Shown: positions 25,035 to 36,675, counted from the stretch's first letter. The stretch: DNA of 64,000 nt from Pseudomonadota bacterium (GCA_021821045.1 JAKACW010000013.1:1-64000); one strand, 5' to 3'. Program-made: numbers and translations. Notes: generated by a model not told the origin, from the letters alone.

Positions 25035-28000
25035 TCAGCTCATTGGGCACGTGCCATAGGTGCGTTGGAACAATTCATCTTTTAGTTTCTCCCATTCCTG
25101 ATCATCGAAGAAGCACAGAAAGTAGCAAGGTGCGTTGTCGATGTAGTACAACCCCTCCACGCTTGGTAACTTCCAACCGGGCTCGCTTCGCATGACGAAA
25201 AAGAGATTCGAGACTTCGGACCGCATTGCTACGACAAGTCGACCATCCGGGTCGATGAAATTAATCGGATCTCCCAACACATACCCATACAGGTTCGGAT
25301 CCCCCCCCGCAAACCGAATCGGGTCCTTCGCCGTCCACCTTCCGGTCAGCGGATCATAATCCCGCGCGCCGAAGCGCGTGAATTTAGTGTGTTGGTCGTA
25401 GATTCCACCCGCGAAACCAAACGGCTGAAATCCCGGATGAGTATCATTCAACACATTCCCAAACTCATCATAGTCCAGGCGCTGAGCAATGCCACCGGTG
25501 GCGGTATCGACCACCAAGCGCGGCGAGCCCAAGTGGTCGCTGATGATGCGGTAGGTCACGCCGTCGCGGATCATGTAATCGGGCACGTTCGGGCGGGAGC
25601 CGTAGACGAAGCGGGAAATAACGTCGCCGTTAGCGTCCAACTCCGCAACCGGATTCAGTTGATCCTGGTACAGAAATCCCTGGACGAGGGAACCGTTGAT
25701 CTTCTTGCCGATACGACGGTTTCTGCCGTCGATGACGTACTCAATCACCCTGCCGTCGGGCAAGACGACCTTGCGCAGATTCCCGAGCACATCGTAATCA
25801 TACTGCGTGATCGCGCCACCATCGTTCTTGCTCAACAACTCCCCGTTACCGGTGTATGCAAATGTCGCGTTGCCATAGCCTGTGAGGCGGTCCTGCGCAT
25901 CGTATGCCGCGCTGATAGTACCGCGCCTGTCAAAGCCCCCGATGCGATTGCCGTTTTGATCGTATTGATAGCTCGAAACCACACCACCGTTTTCCTTCAC
26001 TTCCACCAAGCGGCCGGCGAGGTCGTAGGCGTAGTCGTAGACACGGGGTACGCCCTGAACGGTCTCGCTCTTGCGAACGATGCGCCCTACGTTATCGCGG
26101 CTATAGCTGACGTCATACACCGCCGCTCCAGAGATGCGCGCCGTCTCCTGGCTCGGCTCGCCGAACACCGAGTATTGAGTGGAGGTGGTGACGCCGTTGA
26201 GCGCACTGCCGATGAGCAAGCCGTTTTGTGCATGACGGGTCAACGCCATGTCGCCCGCCTGGGTCAGAAGGCCGTCATCGTCATAGCCGTAGGCGATGCT
26301 TTGGCCATCGACCTCAAGGTTCGTCAACCAGAAGTTGTTGTTATAGCCGCGGCTGACCGTACCGTTGACCGTGCCACTCCACGCTTCGCTCACCGGCACG
26401 AAGCCGTCGTAGGTGAACGCCAGTGCCTCGTTGTCAGGGGCGTCGATGCGGTTGAGCTGGCCGGTCGCCAAGTCATAGCCGAAGGTGTACACGCCGTTGG
26501 GGACAATCTGGCGCGCTAGACGCCCGGCGCTATCGTACTCGAGGTCGATGGTCAAGCCATCGGGCCGGGTGACCAGCTCCAATTGCTTGTCCAGGTTGTA
26601 GTCGTAGAGCGTGACGGTGGCGCCGCTTGGCAAGTCGGGTGGGCTGTAACTCGATTCGAGTTCCACCGCGGTGTAAGAGAACACATGGGCATCGCGGCCG
26701 GGCGGGACGATGCTCGCAACATTGCCATTGGCATCGTACGTGAAGCCAATCGATCGATCGTCGGGCAAAGTCTGGCGAGTGACGCGGCCGGCCAAGTCGT
26801 AGTCGAAGCGCACGCGGCGGCCGAGGGAGTCCGTGACGGACTCGACAAAGCCCGCCGTGTTGTAGGCGTAGTGCGTGCGGCGTCGCATTGTGCCGCTGCC
26901 TTGGGTGGTCAGGCTCAAGCGGCCGCGCGGGTCGTATTGGTGATTCACGGGTTCGATGTTGGGCACAACCGTTTCCAGGGGCCGGCCTTGGCTATCATAC
27001 ACGCTGTTTACAGTGCGCCCCTGCGGCGACTGCGCAACGACGGTACGGTTTACCGTATCGACGGACGTTGTCGCTGTGCGGCCGTTGATCGAGAGGGCTT
27101 CCTGAACAAAGCGCGGCACCATCGGATCGACCGACTCCCCAGTACTGCTGAACCTCTGTGTGGTCGTCGTGCGGACGTTGCCCGATGGAAGCGTTACTCG
27201 CTCTATCGAGGGGATAGGCGATTGCATGCCGAAACGAGGATCGGCGCCGTGAGTCGTTTCCACCACGGTACCGTCCGGAGAGGTCACGTAATCGATCTCA
27301 TTCGCCCCGAGCACGCGCTCAAAGCGGGTGCCATCTGGTCGCACGGTCTCTCGGCTATCGTCGCCGGTGGCTGACGTCGCGATGAGGTGCGTGGTGGTTC
27401 GGCCGTCAGCGCTGGTCATCGCAACCTGACGCGTGCGGCCATCGGTCGTTACGCTCAACGCCCAGCTACCCCCTGCGGCATTCGTATCGCCGGTCAGCCG
27501 CCCGAGGTCGTCGTACGTCAGCGTCGAGGTCGCCCCATTGGGCTTGGTGAATGCGGTCAGGAGGCCACCTTCCGTATAGCTCATGGCGTAAGTCTCGCCA
27601 TTCGGATTGGTAACCCTGCTCAAGAAGCCAGCCGTATCGAAACCGAGTTCGGTCCGCAATCCGTCCGCAGATACGATTGCGACGGTGCTGCCAGACCTGT
27701 CGATTGTCGCGGTGTTGCCGTCCCCATCAACGATCGACTGGAGCAGTCCACTATCATCGTAGGCAAGCGTATAGCGGATTGCACCGGAATAGGCATTGAC
27801 GCTCCGCTGGAACTTCCCTTCCTCATCGAAAACGTAGATTTCACTTCCATCCGATGAAGGGATCACGATGTCCTTTGCAGTGTAACCGGGCAAGGGCGGC
27901 CTTACCCGGCGAATTCGATGGTTCGATTCGTCGCCAATGTAGATGTCGCCGCTCGGACCCAGCGCGACCTTCCACGGCCCACGCAACTGCGCTCGCCGGG

Positions 28001-31000
28001 CCGGGCCATTGTCTCCGCCGTAACCCTGGATGCTTCCGCCTGCCGCCGTAGAAATGATTCCGTCCGAGGACACAACTCTGACAATGCCAGAATAGTCAGC
28101 GATATAAAGCTTGCCATCTGGGCCAATCGCAACGTCGTTCGGTGAACGCAGTTGGGCGTTTACGGCCGGACCCCCATCGCCCTGATATCCGGCAACGCCA
28201 GTTCCTGCCACGGTTCTAATCAGGCCATTGGGCATTACCATTCTGACTCTGGAGTTTCCCGGCTCGGCGACATATACGTTACCTTCCAGGTCGGTCCCGA
28301 CTCCCCATGGATTGCGCAGCTGTGCTTCTGTCGCCGGCATGTCCTCGCCGTTGTAGCCGGCGACGCCTGTACCGGCATACGCGGAAATTATTCCATCTGG
28401 CCCGACTCGCAAAACGCGGTGATGAAACGGATCCGCAATATATAGATTTCCGTCATTGCTGAAAGCGACGTCCCTTGGTTGCCCAATGCTGGCTTCCGTT
28501 GCGGGCCCACCGAAGCCGACATTGCCGAAGATGCCGTTGCCGGCCACGGTCGTGACGATGCCGTTGTCGTCCACTTTACGGATTCGGTAGTTGTCGTTGT
28601 CCGCGAGATAGAGAGCCCCGTCAGGCGCAAACGCGAGACCGGTAATCCGTGAAAACATCGCCTGATTGGCGGGGCCGCCGTCGCCCGAGAAACCGTGTTT
28701 TCCCGTGCCGATAACCACCTCCGCGGTCCCATCCGGCGCAACCTTGATCACTCGATAATTGTCAAGATCGGCCACAACAACGGACCCGTCTGGCGCAACC
28801 GCAACGGGACCGGGATATTTCATATCGATCTCAGTCGCCGCTTGACCGCCCAGTCCTGTGCCCCATCGCCCCGTGCCGGCAAATGTCTCGATGAGGTTAT
28901 TCAAATCAGCCGCGCTTCGGCGGCTTCCGTCGCCCCGATAGAGAACTCGGCCTATGGGATCGTAGGCGTGGTGAACATCTATGGACCAGCCGCCGATACT
29001 TGTGAATTCGGGGGCGCCGATGGTCGCTATATTTTCTTGCCAGAGATAGAGTTCGCTGCGTGATCGGCTGCCGGTGATTGGAATACCGCCGCCGTTGTAT
29101 CCGAACCGCGATGTCGTTTGATAGATACCGTCGTAAACATAGGCGATCCGCGTAACGATGGGCTGTTGACCTTTCAGCTTGCGGCCATACGCATCCTCGC
29201 CATCCCAAGAGAAAGTGTAGTGCTGGCTTCTGTTTGGGGGAAATTCGTAGTCAAACTTTCGCCCGGCCACAAGCACTTCAAGTTTGATTGACTTTAGGCT
29301 GTCCGGCAAAGCATCGCTGCTGAGTTGGATATTGATCGTATTCGCAAGCGTTCTTCCGGGAACGCGATCGCTGCGATAGTTTAGAGTGTATGGCGTGCCA
29401 GTAATGGGAATGACTTCGCCCAGAATTTGGTTTTCGCACTCGATGATGGAACCGCATTCCAACGCGCTGTCGTCGGTCGACTGCTCCGGCGCCGGAGCCG
29501 GGGTTTCCGCAGGGGTGGCATCGTCCGGAGGGGAAATGCCCCAGTTGCAGTCCCAGGTTGATAGATGCTTCGTGGCGAAGCGCCACACACTTTGTCCAGG
29601 TAAATACAGCTTCGCAAGCTGGCGCCGTTCGTCATCGAGTATTCCGAGCGCCGCAAGCGTACTCGCGGATGCAGGCTGTCCGGTATTGTCAACGTCGAGT
29701 TGTGCAATCCCGGATGAGTCGATCGATAGTACGCTCACGATGAGTCCGCTCTCCGAGGGTATCCATGCTGCCGTGTCAGCATCGTAGTAACCCACCGGAA
29801 CGGAGGTTCCGACCGGGAAGCTCAAGAAGTTCTCCACGTAGAAGTAGACGGGTTTGGAGAACATGACATCCTTGCCGCCGACCTTTTTGCCGTCGGCGAG
29901 AACTTCGTCGACGCTCAATTCAACTGCATAGGTGTATCCGCTGGCGGCGGGTAGCGGCCCGGGCATGGCTTGGGGGCCGTCCCGGCCCACGGTGTACTCG
30001 GTGGCCCGCACGCTGAGAGTGGAAAGCGACATCAAGGAGCCGTCTTTGGCCGTGTACGTGGCTTGCACACCTTGGGGAAACATAAGCGTCGCAGTGCGTG
30101 CTCCGCTGTCGTCAGAAACCGTACTCCCGCGTGCAACTTGGATCGATGTCGTAGTGCTGAGATTGATGCTCGTTACCTGCGGGTCGAGTTTGATCATTAC
30201 CACCGGTGGTAGGTGCGCGAACTTCTGCCAACCGGCATCGACTTGCCGTTGCACCGGGAGATAGCCCGGCTTTTTATAGTTCAGCGTGACGAGGCCGCCG
30301 CCGTTCACCGCGAGGTCGAACATGCCGTCGAAACGGGTGAGTGTTTCGCCCAGCTCGGGGTGGTCTTTCACCGTGAGTGTCACGCCGGGGAGCGGTGTGC
30401 CGGCGCGATCGCTGACGAGGCCGCGCAGTACCGCGATTCGCTTTGGTTCAATCACACCGGGCGCCACGCCAGTTTGGATTGGGTTCGGGCCGGAGTAGAG
30501 GAACTGCGCTGCGCTTGCCAAGGTGGTGGCGACTGTTGGGTCAACGGACGGCGCGACCGTGGCCGGGTCGGGAGGAAGGGGTTTGCCCACGGGGAGTGGG
30601 ATGGCGGGCGAAGCGTTAGCCGCGGCATCGTGGACGTGGATCGAAAGGACGTCGCCCAGCTCGGCGGCGATCTGCGCGAAGAAACTGCCATCGGCGTTGG
30701 CCCGCACCGTCACCGTCTCGCCCGTGCGCACGTTCTTGATCGTAACCAGTGCGCCCGGCTCAACGCTACCGGGTTGCCCTTGAACGGGGAGCGTGTCGTC
30801 ATCGCCGAACGTCAGGGTTATCAAACCGGCGACCGGCAGTACCGGCGGTTGGGTGTCGCGCGTGATGGAGAGTCGAACCTGGGACGTATTGCCGGCGTGA
30901 TCGGTCGCGCGCAAGATCAAGTCGTTGAGTCCTTCCGCAAGGGGGAGAGTCCGCCGAAATTGGAGTGCGGAGTCGAGACCGACCGGCGCACCGTTTATTG

Positions 31001-31970
31001 TCAATTGGGCGGATTCGCTGACGATACCAACCACGGTGATTTCGGTTTGATTGGTATAACTGTCGGCGGGCGGCGCGGTTATGGTAATCGTCGGGGCAGT
31101 GGTGTCGACGAGGAATGTAACGGAGGCAGCATTCGAGCGATTGCCTGCCAAGTCGGCAATTGTCGCGTGTAATGTGACCTCTCCCTCCGGGAGATCCTCT
31201 TGTAGGGCGCAGGTCGCTTCCCCATCGTCGACGTCGCAAGCCACGGTTGATGCGCGATCATCATGGGTTACCTCGACACTGCCCTTGTCGATGCCAATGC
31301 CTGCGTCTGCTACGACCAGGCTCAATCCGGGGCGGCGCTGGTTGACGAACTCGCTATCGCGGGGCGAGATCCAGTCGGCCGTCGGTGCAAAGGAATCGTT
31401 ATAGACCGCGAAATTATGGATCGGCGAGGATGCAGCGAAAGGGGGATCGATGAGGCCGTCCTTAGACACTCGCAGCAGTTGCTTGATTGTCGCAAGCCAC
31501 AGTGAGTGTTCATTGATGTCGGCCTTGAGGCTTTTGACGGTACCTTGCACCGCACTAAGGTCGAGTTCGAGCAACTGCAGCCCGGATGCGTCGATTCGCG
31601 ACAGAGCGCTATTGCGTGCAACCCATACGGCGCCGGTGCCGTCGGATGCGAGGTGTGCGATCCCGGACATTGGCAGGGTGAGGGTTGGCGTACCTTGAGC
31701 GGTGTATCGCGCCAGCGATTCTTTCGTCGCAACCCATATCTCTGCGGATTGGTGGTCGAAATCGACAGCAGTGACTGGCTCCTCGACCGCGATCGTTCCT
31801 AGAGGCGTCAAGTCCGGCGCATAGGTTTGGATGTGGTTCGACGTCGCGACGAATAGCCGACCAGTGTTGCGATCCAGCATGGTGTCGCTGATGACGGCGG
31901 TTTGAGAGTGCGAGCCGAGCAGCGCGCCGTCAATGGCGACGCGGTAGATCGTTTTGTGTTGCACGACCAC
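25035..31970 (-). CDS. rhs: Rhs/YD-repeat polymorphic toxin, main body
   Basis: A 2311-residue giant protein. In order: a beta-propeller-like region, bacterial Ig-like repeats (about 287-377), a carboxypeptidase-regulatory-like domain (about 507-570), NHL-type repeats (about 1020-1360; APDGxxYxADxxNxRIRKV pattern), YD repeats (about 1370-2170), and the Rhs core end ([23 protein letters not shown] near 2241). A 70-residue tip follows ([19 protein letters not shown]), which I do not recognise. Such proteins enclose a toxin tip inside a YD-repeat shell for delivery to neighbouring cells. The GTG at 31970 only opens the frame. The true N-terminus lies upstream in the same frame, separated by one amber codon at 32001-32003. 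Two orphan tips and candidate immunity genes follow downstream. Confidence 0.85.
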   Translation of the reverse strand: MVVQHKTIYRVAIDGALLGSHSQTAVISDTMLDRNTGRLFVATSNHIQTYAPDLTPLGTIAVEEPVTAVDFDHQSAEIWVATKESLARYTAQGTPTLTLPMSGIAHLASDGTGAVWVARNSALSRIDASGLQLLELDLSAVQGTVKSLKADINEHSLWLATIKQLLRVSKDGLIDPPFAASSPIHNFAVYNDSFAPTADWISPRDSEFVNQRRPGLSLVVADAGIGIDKGSVEVTHDDRASTVACDVDDGEATCALQEDLPEGEVTLHATIADLAGNRSNAASVTFLVDTTAPTITITAPPADSYTNQTEITVVGIVSESAQLTINGAPVGLDSALQFRRTLPLAEGLNDLILRATDHAGNTSQVRLSITRDTQPPVLPVAGLITLTFGDDDTLPVQGQPGSVEPGALVTIKNVRTGETVTVRANADGSFFAQIAAELGDVLSIHVHDAAANASPAIPLPVGKPLPPDPATVAPSVDPTVATTLASAAQFLYSGPNPIQTGVAPGVIEPKRIAVLRGLVSDRAGTPLPGVTLTVKDHPELGETLTRFDGMFDLAVNGGGLVTLNYKKPGYLPVQRQVDAGWQKFAHLPPVVMIKLDPQVTSINLSTTTSIQVARGSTVSDDSGARTATLMFPQGVQATYTAKDGSLMSLSTLSVRATEYTVGRDGPQAMPGPLPAASGYTYAVELSVDEVLADGKKVGGKDVMFSKPVYFYVENFLSFPVGTSVPVGYYDADTAAWIPSESGLIVSVLSIDSSGIAQLDVDNTGQPASASTLAALGILDDERRQLAKLYLPGQSVWRFATKHLSTWDCNWGISPPDDATPAETPAPAPEQSTDDSALECGSIIECENQILGEVIPITGTPYTLNYRSDRVPGRTLANTINIQLSSDALPDSLKSIKLEVLVAGRKFDYEFPPNRSQHYTFSWDGEDAYGRKLKGQQPIVTRIAYVYDGIYQTTSRFGYNGGGIPITGSRSRSELYLWQENIATIGAPEFTSIGGWSIDVHHAYDPIGRVLYRGDGSRRSAADLNNLIETFAGTGRWGTGLGGQAATEIDMKYPGPVAVAPDGSVVVADLDNYRVIKVAPDGTAEVVIGTGKHGFSGDGGPANQAMFSRITGLAFAPDGALYLADNDNYRIRKVDDNGIVTTVAGNGIFGNVGFGGPATEASIGQPRDVAFSNDGNLYIADPFHHRVLRVGPDGIISAYAGTGVAGYNGEDMPATEAQLRNPWGVGTDLEGNVYVAEPGNSRVRMVMPNGLIRTVAGTGVAGYQGDGGPAVNAQLRSPNDVAIGPDGKLYIADYSGIVRVVSSDGIISTAAGGSIQGYGGDNGPARRAQLRGPWKVALGPSGDIYIGDESNHRIRRVRPPLPGYTAKDIVIPSSDGSEIYVFDEEGKFQRSVNAYSGAIRYTLAYDDSGLLQSIVDGDGNTATIDRSGSTVAIVSADGLRTELGFDTAGFLSRVTNPNGETYAMSYTEGGLLTAFTKPNGATSTLTYDDLGRLTGDTNAAGGSWALSVTTDGRTRQVAMTSADGRTTTHLIATSATGDDSRETVRPDGTRFERVLGANEIDYVTSPDGTVVETTHGADPRFGMQSPIPSIERVTLPSGNVRTTTTQRFSSTGESVDPMVPRFVQEALSINGRTATTSVDTVNRTVVAQSPQGRTVNSVYDSQGRPLETVVPNIEPVNHQYDPRGRLSLTTQGSGTMRRRTHYAYNTAGFVESVTDSLGRRVRFDYDLAGRVTRQTLPDDRSIGFTYDANGNVASIVPPGRDAHVFSYTAVELESSYSPPDLPSGATVTLYDYNLDKQLELVTRPDGLTIDLEYDSAGRLARQIVPNGVYTFGYDLATGQLNRIDAPDNEALAFTYDGFVPVSEAWSGTVNGTVSRGYNNNFWLTNLEVDGQSIAYGYDDDGLLTQAGDMALTRHAQNGLLIGSALNGVTTSTQYSVFGEPSQETARISGAAVYDVSYSRDNVGRIVRKSETVQGVPRVYDYAYDLAGRLVEVKENGGVVSSYQYDQNGNRIGGFDRRGTISAAYDAQDRLTGYGNATFAYTGNGELLSKNDGGAITQYDYDVLGNLRKVVLPDGRVIEYVIDGRNRRIGKKINGSLVQGFLYQDQLNPVAELDANGDVISRFVYGSRPNVPDYMIRDGVTYRIISDHLGSPRLVVDTATGGIAQRLDYDEFGNVLNDTHPGFQPFGFAGGIYDQHTKFTRFGARDYDPLTGRWTAKDPIRFAGGDPNLYGYVLGDPINFIDPDGRLVVAMRSEVSNLFFVMRSEPGWKLPSVEGLYYIDNAPCYFLCFFDDQEWEKLKDELFQRTYGTCPMS

Positions 31971-32000
31971 AATGTGCTTGCGAACCGGATCGGTCTCGGC

Positions 32001-32387
32001 CTAAGTGCGCGCATTGTCAGGGACTGCCGGATTCAAGTCCACGGCCAGTTGCAGGCGACCAAAAAAATCGTAGCCACGCAGCACGCGAGAATCGTAGAAC
32101 CACGCTTTACCATCAATCTCATCGACCGCGACGGCAAGGGGGCGCGTGTCATCGGCCAGAGGCGTCACGTCTCCGCTACCGTCCGTGGCCAACTTGGCCG
32201 GCCCGAATTGGGTGGCAATCCATAGCGCATCGCTCGGCGCGGAATCTCCCGCCTGGGACGACGCGACAGCCGAGTCTATAGAGGTCAATGCGCAGAGCGG
32301 TAGCAACGCCGCGAGGCAGATTCGAACGAAGAACGATGGATGTTGAGCGCGGCGTTGCCGGTCGCGAAGGCGTGAGGACTGTTTCAT
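32001..32387 (-). CDS. N-terminal segment of the Rhs protein, cut by an in-frame amber codon
   Basis: From the ATG at 32387 (MKQSSRLRDRQRR) this 128-residue product has a basic start, a Sec signal helix (ICLAALLPLCALTSIDSAVA) and the beginning of a beta-propeller-like domain (ALWIATQFGPAKLATDG). It ends at TAG (32001-32003). The codons after TAG continue in the same frame ([20 protein letters not shown]) straight into the main Rhs body, whose first listed codon is exactly 33 bases from the stop. The two are therefore one gene of about 2450 codons with a single nonsense codon, or a sequencing error. The signal peptide suggests Sec export. Confidence 0.8.
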   Translation of the reverse strand: MKQSSRLRDRQRRAQHPSFFVRICLAALLPLCALTSIDSAVASSQAGDSAPSDALWIATQFGPAKLATDGSGDVTPLADDTRPLAVAVDEIDGKAWFYDSRVLRGYDFFGRLQLAVDLNPAVPDNART

Positions 32388-33012
32388 AGCTGTCTTCTCT
32401 GAGTTAGAAGTAAGACAAGTCCGTTTGTTGTTTTGATGTGCCCGAGCGTTCTCCGCGCCTTGGGGCACCGCGCCGATCATGACGCGTTGCCAATGTGTCG
32501 GCAGCACAAATCTCGACAAAAGGTGGGGTAGGATTCCGCGACCGGCGTCGCATTGGTTTTGTGACGGGCGTCACAAATTGCAGAGGTTGATGAGATCGCA
32601 GGGTAAAGAATTCCGTCGGTCGGCTAGTGAAGAGCGGACGGATGAGCAACCTCTCAGAACCGTCAGTCGCAGGATCATTCGCCGATTTGCGACGCCTGGG
32701 AAATATACGTGGGCGTCATCACGAAGGTCGGCAACGCGATAACGTAATTTCCTGCACGTGCCTACGAAGGATTGGACATACTGCAATCCAAACAGTGGGT
32801 TGTGTAGGTAGCCGTCCGAATTTTTTGTTCTGCGCAAATTCACTAGCTTTCCAACGCGTTCCCAAAATTCTTTCGCAGTAGCCGTTCGTGCTTTCAGTGC
32901 TTCGACGGCCGCAGGCGCGCACGGGGTCGTCGCATGATGTGACTGCGTCGCCTGGTTCGCCGTCAGAACGTCGGTCGCGTTGTGTGTCTTTCCAGCCTAG
33001 AGGGGTAATGCC
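32388..33012. other. 625-base divergent spacer, no gene recognised
   Basis: It separates the rhs gene (minus strand) from the DUF5666-like lipoprotein gene (plus strand). Several short frames cross it, but none has a ribosome site, codon bias or recognisable product. Both promoters must lie here; I cannot identify them confidently. Confidence 0.5.
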
Positions 33013-36000
33013 ATGGATCGGTCTAATCTGCGTTCCATCTTGCGCTTTTCGGTGGCGGTTGTCGTGGCCGCACTGTTGGTCGCGGGCTGCGGCGGCGATG
33101 GTGATGCGCCACCGAGTGCCGCGCCGGCGCCTTCGAACAATTCGCAGTTGCCGCCGCCCACGGTGACCATTCAGGCCACCGCTGACGCGGTCGACGCGGG
33201 GCAAAGCACGCTGTCCGTGTTGGGCGTGCCCATTCGCCTGAAGGAGCAGACGGAGCTGGAGAACTTGAACGCCGCGTCGGCGGGCGGCCTGGGAGATATC
33301 CGCGTCGGTGATCTGGTGCGGGTGACGGCGGGCGTCGATGATGCTAGCGGCCAATTGGTTGCGTCGTCGGTCAAGGTGGTGCCCGCGGGCGTTGGTGATC
33401 CGGTGGAAATCAAGGCCACGATCAGCCGAATTCGGGAGAGCTCGTTTACGTTGGTCGGTGTCGATATTCGAACGAACAACGCGACCCAATTCACCGTCAC
33501 TGCACAGAACGGCAGTGTGCTGGGTACGACGCGAGCAGACGTTTTCTCGCGAGCGCAGGTGGGCGATGTGGCGCAAGTCGTCGGCGTCGAGCAGCCCGGT
33601 GCCAGCGTGCTTGCGTCGCGAGTAACCGTGACGATATCGGCGACGCAGCCGCCCGCCGGTGGCGGAACCACGCCGCCCGGTAACGGCGGCACCAATCCGC
33701 CCGGCGGCGGAACGACGCCTCCGGGAAGCGGCGGACCGACCGATCCGGCGCCGGTGGCGGGCCATCAGGCGACGATCGCCGGCGCCCTTACCGCGTCCTT
33801 CGATCCCGGCAGCAATTTCATCTCCGTCGCCGGCATTCCCGTGCATCTGACCACAGAAACCATCATTGCCGATGCGATCGACGATGCGACGCTGTTGCCC
33901 GCCGATCTCGCCATGGGTGATCTGTTGCGCGTGTCGGCGGTGATCACTTCCGGGTTCATGCACGCGGAAACCATCGAGCGCCATGGCTCATCGCCCGAGG
34001 TCGTGATGTTGAGCGGTCCAATCGAATCGGTGAGTTTGACGGCGCAAACCATCTCCATGGCCTGGGGCGCCACGATTCACACCGACGCCGCGACGGTCTT
34101 CACCGATGACGCCGGCGCCGCACTATCGGCCGCGGATTTCTTCGCTGGCGCCACGGCATCGACGTTTATTCAGGTCAGGGGCGGCGTCGTCGCCGGTGTC
34201 GCGCAAACCATACTGGCCGCCGAAGTGGCGATGATGGCGGCCGCGCCGGCGCCCGTGAGCGGCGATCCAGTGATGGCGTCCGGCAAGCTCACGGCGGCGG
34301 TTGATCCAGCGACGCAAACGCTTTCGATTTTTGGATTGCAGATGACATTGACCAGCGGCACGAGCATAACGGATGCCGCGACCGGCGCGGCGCTGCAGCC
34401 AGCCGATCTCGCCGTCGACGATTCTGTTCGCGCCGCCGGCAACATCGCCGGTGGCGTCATCACGCTGACGAGTCTGACGCGCGAATCCGAGCCGCTCATT
34501 GGCGTTACTCTGGACGGGCCGCTGTCGGCGCTGAATCCCACTGCGCAGACGCTGAGCCTGCTGGGCGCAAACGTCGCGGTCGACGCGGCATCCGTCGTTC
34601 GCGACAGCCGCGGCGTGGAGCTTGCGATCGAGGACTTCTTTGCCGAGCTGGTCGTGCCGGTCAAAGTGCGGGTTCGCGGCATGCCCGTGGCCGATGCGCC
34701 GCTCACGCTGCATGCCACGACGGTCGAAGCCAATGTCGAAATCGCCGCGACGGCCGAGACTGTGTTGGCCGGTCCGGTTACCGCGGTGTTCAACTCCGGC
34801 AACCGAACGTTCGGTGTTTTCGGCGTCATGTTTACCGCGGCCGACGGTATGACGGTGATCGACGCCGCGACCGGTGCGGCGCTGACGCCGGCGAATATCG
34901 CGCAAAACAGTTCTGTACGGGTGACGGCATCGCTCGCCGACAATGTGCTCACCGCCACGGCGGTGTCCATTCTTGCCCAGCCGTTGACGACGATCGAACT
35001 CGTCGGAACCAGCGACAGCATCGACGAAACGACGGAGACGATTGCCATCCTCGGTAATCAACAGCGGGTCGAAATCCGGCTCGACGCCGACACCGAAATC
35101 ACCGACGCCAGCGGCGCGCCGGTGGATAAATTGGCATTGTTTGGCGCGTTGCCGGACGAAATGCCGATGACGGTCTCGGGCACGCCGGTTCAAAACGGCC
35201 CGCGCGTCATTGTCGCGTCATCGATTCAGTTGGGCGCGACGCCGGACCATCCGGAAACCGTCGCGGTCATCGGCGCCATCACCGCGCTCGACACCGCTTT
35301 GATGACCATCGAAGTCTTCGACGTTCCGTTCCAAATTACCCAAGACACTGTCGTAACCAATCTTGCCACGGGGGCCGCCATGTCGCCGTTTGATCTCTCG
35401 CCGACGATGGAGGTCGAGGTGGTTGGCGGCATGGTCGACGGCGTGGTGTATGCGGATGCGATCGACCTTCAGGCGGCGCCCATCGCCGGCGTGATGGTGT
35501 TGGCGCCCATGACTGCGATGGATGCGGCCAACGGAGCGCTGGTGTTCGAGGTCGGAGGGGTAACCGTGAATGTGCGGACGGACGCGACGACGCGGTTCAT
35601 CGATGTCAATGAAGCGGCCGCCAACGCGGCCGAGTTTTTCGCCAGCACGCCGCTGCATAGCTGGGTGCACGCCCGCGATGGCGTGCCGGTGCCGGGAGTG
35701 CCACTCACGATTACCGTCGCGACGGTGCAGCCTACGATCATCTTGCCGCATAACGATGTAGCAAGGCTCGCTGCCGTTGCGACCGCGGGTTACGATCCTG
35801 CGACCGGTGTGATCGAAGTGTTTGGCGTCCCCATGCACGTGTTGCCGGACGCGGTCATTCTAAACGCGGTCACAAATACGCCCGCGACGACCGCCGACCT
35901 GGTTGTGGATACGCCCCTGGCGTTGCGCGGCGAATTCGACGGCGAGGTGATTCATGTTTCCGCGATTGACATCGTCGCGCCCATCGCCGAAGCGATGGCT

Positions 36001-36222
36001 GGCGGTCCGGTCGATGCGATGGATAGCGCGGCGGGAACGTTCTCGTTGTTTGGTCTGGGCATCGGGGTGCAAACCACGCCGACAACGGTGTATTTCGATG
36101 CCGCGGGTGCGCAGTTGGCTGGAGACTTCTTCGAGACCATTCCCGAGCACACGCAAGTGTTGGTGGTCGGGGCGCCGGGCACGGCGGGTATTACGGCGGC
36201 GCGGATTGATTTGTTACCATAG
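33013..36222 (+). CDS. Giant lipoprotein of alternating DUF5666-like modules
   Basis: A 1069-residue protein with a lipoprotein signal (VVVAALLVAGC, C26). The mature part is about 12 beta-rich modules of the DUF5666 type in six A-B pairs. A modules read like VxxFGVPxxITxxTxVxNAATGAAxxPADLAV; B modules read like VxxDxxTxFxDxxGAxLxAxDFFA and end in VRGxPVxGxPxTIxAxxV. A Gly/Pro/Thr-rich linker separates pair 1 from pair 2 (about 215-245). It should be anchored in the envelope and exposed. DUF5666 has no established function; binding or structural roles are plausible. It ends 11 bases before a REP-like pair. Confidence 0.85.
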   Translation: MDRSNLRSILRFSVAVVVAALLVAGCGGDGDAPPSAAPAPSNNSQLPPPTVTIQATADAVDAGQSTLSVLGVPIRLKEQTELENLNAASAGGLGDIRVGDLVRVTAGVDDASGQLVASSVKVVPAGVGDPVEIKATISRIRESSFTLVGVDIRTNNATQFTVTAQNGSVLGTTRADVFSRAQVGDVAQVVGVEQPGASVLASRVTVTISATQPPAGGGTTPPGNGGTNPPGGGTTPPGSGGPTDPAPVAGHQATIAGALTASFDPGSNFISVAGIPVHLTTETIIADAIDDATLLPADLAMGDLLRVSAVITSGFMHAETIERHGSSPEVVMLSGPIESVSLTAQTISMAWGATIHTDAATVFTDDAGAALSAADFFAGATASTFIQVRGGVVAGVAQTILAAEVAMMAAAPAPVSGDPVMASGKLTAAVDPATQTLSIFGLQMTLTSGTSITDAATGAALQPADLAVDDSVRAAGNIAGGVITLTSLTRESEPLIGVTLDGPLSALNPTAQTLSLLGANVAVDAASVVRDSRGVELAIEDFFAELVVPVKVRVRGMPVADAPLTLHATTVEANVEIAATAETVLAGPVTAVFNSGNRTFGVFGVMFTAADGMTVIDAATGAALTPANIAQNSSVRVTASLADNVLTATAVSILAQPLTTIELVGTSDSIDETTETIAILGNQQRVEIRLDADTEITDASGAPVDKLALFGALPDEMPMTVSGTPVQNGPRVIVASSIQLGATPDHPETVAVIGAITALDTALMTIEVFDVPFQITQDTVVTNLATGAAMSPFDLSPTMEVEVVGGMVDGVVYADAIDLQAAPIAGVMVLAPMTAMDAANGALVFEVGGVTVNVRTDATTRFIDVNEAAANAAEFFASTPLHSWVHARDGVPVPGVPLTITVATVQPTIILPHNDVARLAAVATAGYDPATGVIEVFGVPMHVLPDAVILNAVTNTPATTADLVVDTPLALRGEFDGEVIHVSAIDIVAPIAEAMAGGPVDAMDSAAGTFSLFGLGIGVQTTPTTVYFDAAGAQLAGDFFETIPEHTQVLVVGAPGTAGITAARIDLLP

Positions 36223-36233
36223 GGTCGGGTGAA

Positions 36234-36304
36234 ATCGCGGTAGGAAACCGCTCCCACATCACCGTGGCACGTGCTGCGATTGTGGGAGCGGATCATTCCG
36301 CGAT
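36234..36304. repeat. REP-like palindrome pair (locus 3)
   Basis: GCGGTAGGAAACCGC (in 36234-36257) and GCGGATCATTCCGC (in 36282-36304) face outward with respect to the arrangement at 8.06 kb. This lies immediately after the DUF5666-like lipoprotein gene. Confidence 0.85.
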
Positions 36305-36333
36305 TCTTTTGTCATCGATGCGTCAAAGATGCT

Positions 36334-36675
36334 ATGTCCGAACAATTCATCAGCGAAGCCATTCAACCCGTCGTTGCGACCTACGATACCGCTCGGATGG
36401 CAACGGGTGAGCCGGGCCTGCCGCAACAATTCGTCTGGCGCGGTAAAGCCATCGAGGTCGTCCACGTTATTCGCACCTGGAAAGATACGGGCCCTTGCCG
36501 CCACGGCAGCGGCGAGCGGTACGTGCGCAAACACTGGTTTGAGGTGAAAACCGTCGCCGACGGCGTGATGAAGATTTATTTCGAGCGCAAACCCCGCGGC
36601 GGCCGCAAAGGCGAGCGATGGTGGCTGTTTAGTGTGGATGCGCCAGCCGCCCCTCAATCGTCCCCGGCCAGCTAA
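36334..36675 (+). CDS. Small soluble protein, DUF6504-like
   Basis: A 113-residue protein. The ATG at 36334 is chosen because the region before it is a REP-like element. It contains QFVWRGKAIEVVHVIRTW near residue 30, then ERYVRKHWFEVKT and MKIYFERKPRGG with a KGERWWLFSV strand. The 'F.WRG..y.V..vl..W' and 'YfdR' pattern recalls DUF6504, small proteins of unknown role. The C-terminus is a short Pro/Ser tail. It has no signal or membrane segment. The start has no strong ribosome site, so it is less certain. Confidence 0.6.
   Translation: MSEQFISEAIQPVVATYDTARMATGEPGLPQQFVWRGKAIEVVHVIRTWKDTGPCRHGSGERYVRKHWFEVKTVADGVMKIYFERKPRGGRKGERWWLFSVDAPAAPQSSPAS

Noticed and set aside
32001-32003. Amber codon as a pyrrolysine or recoding site
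   Set aside because: No recoding element or special tRNA gene is visible, and a nonsense mutation or base error is simpler.
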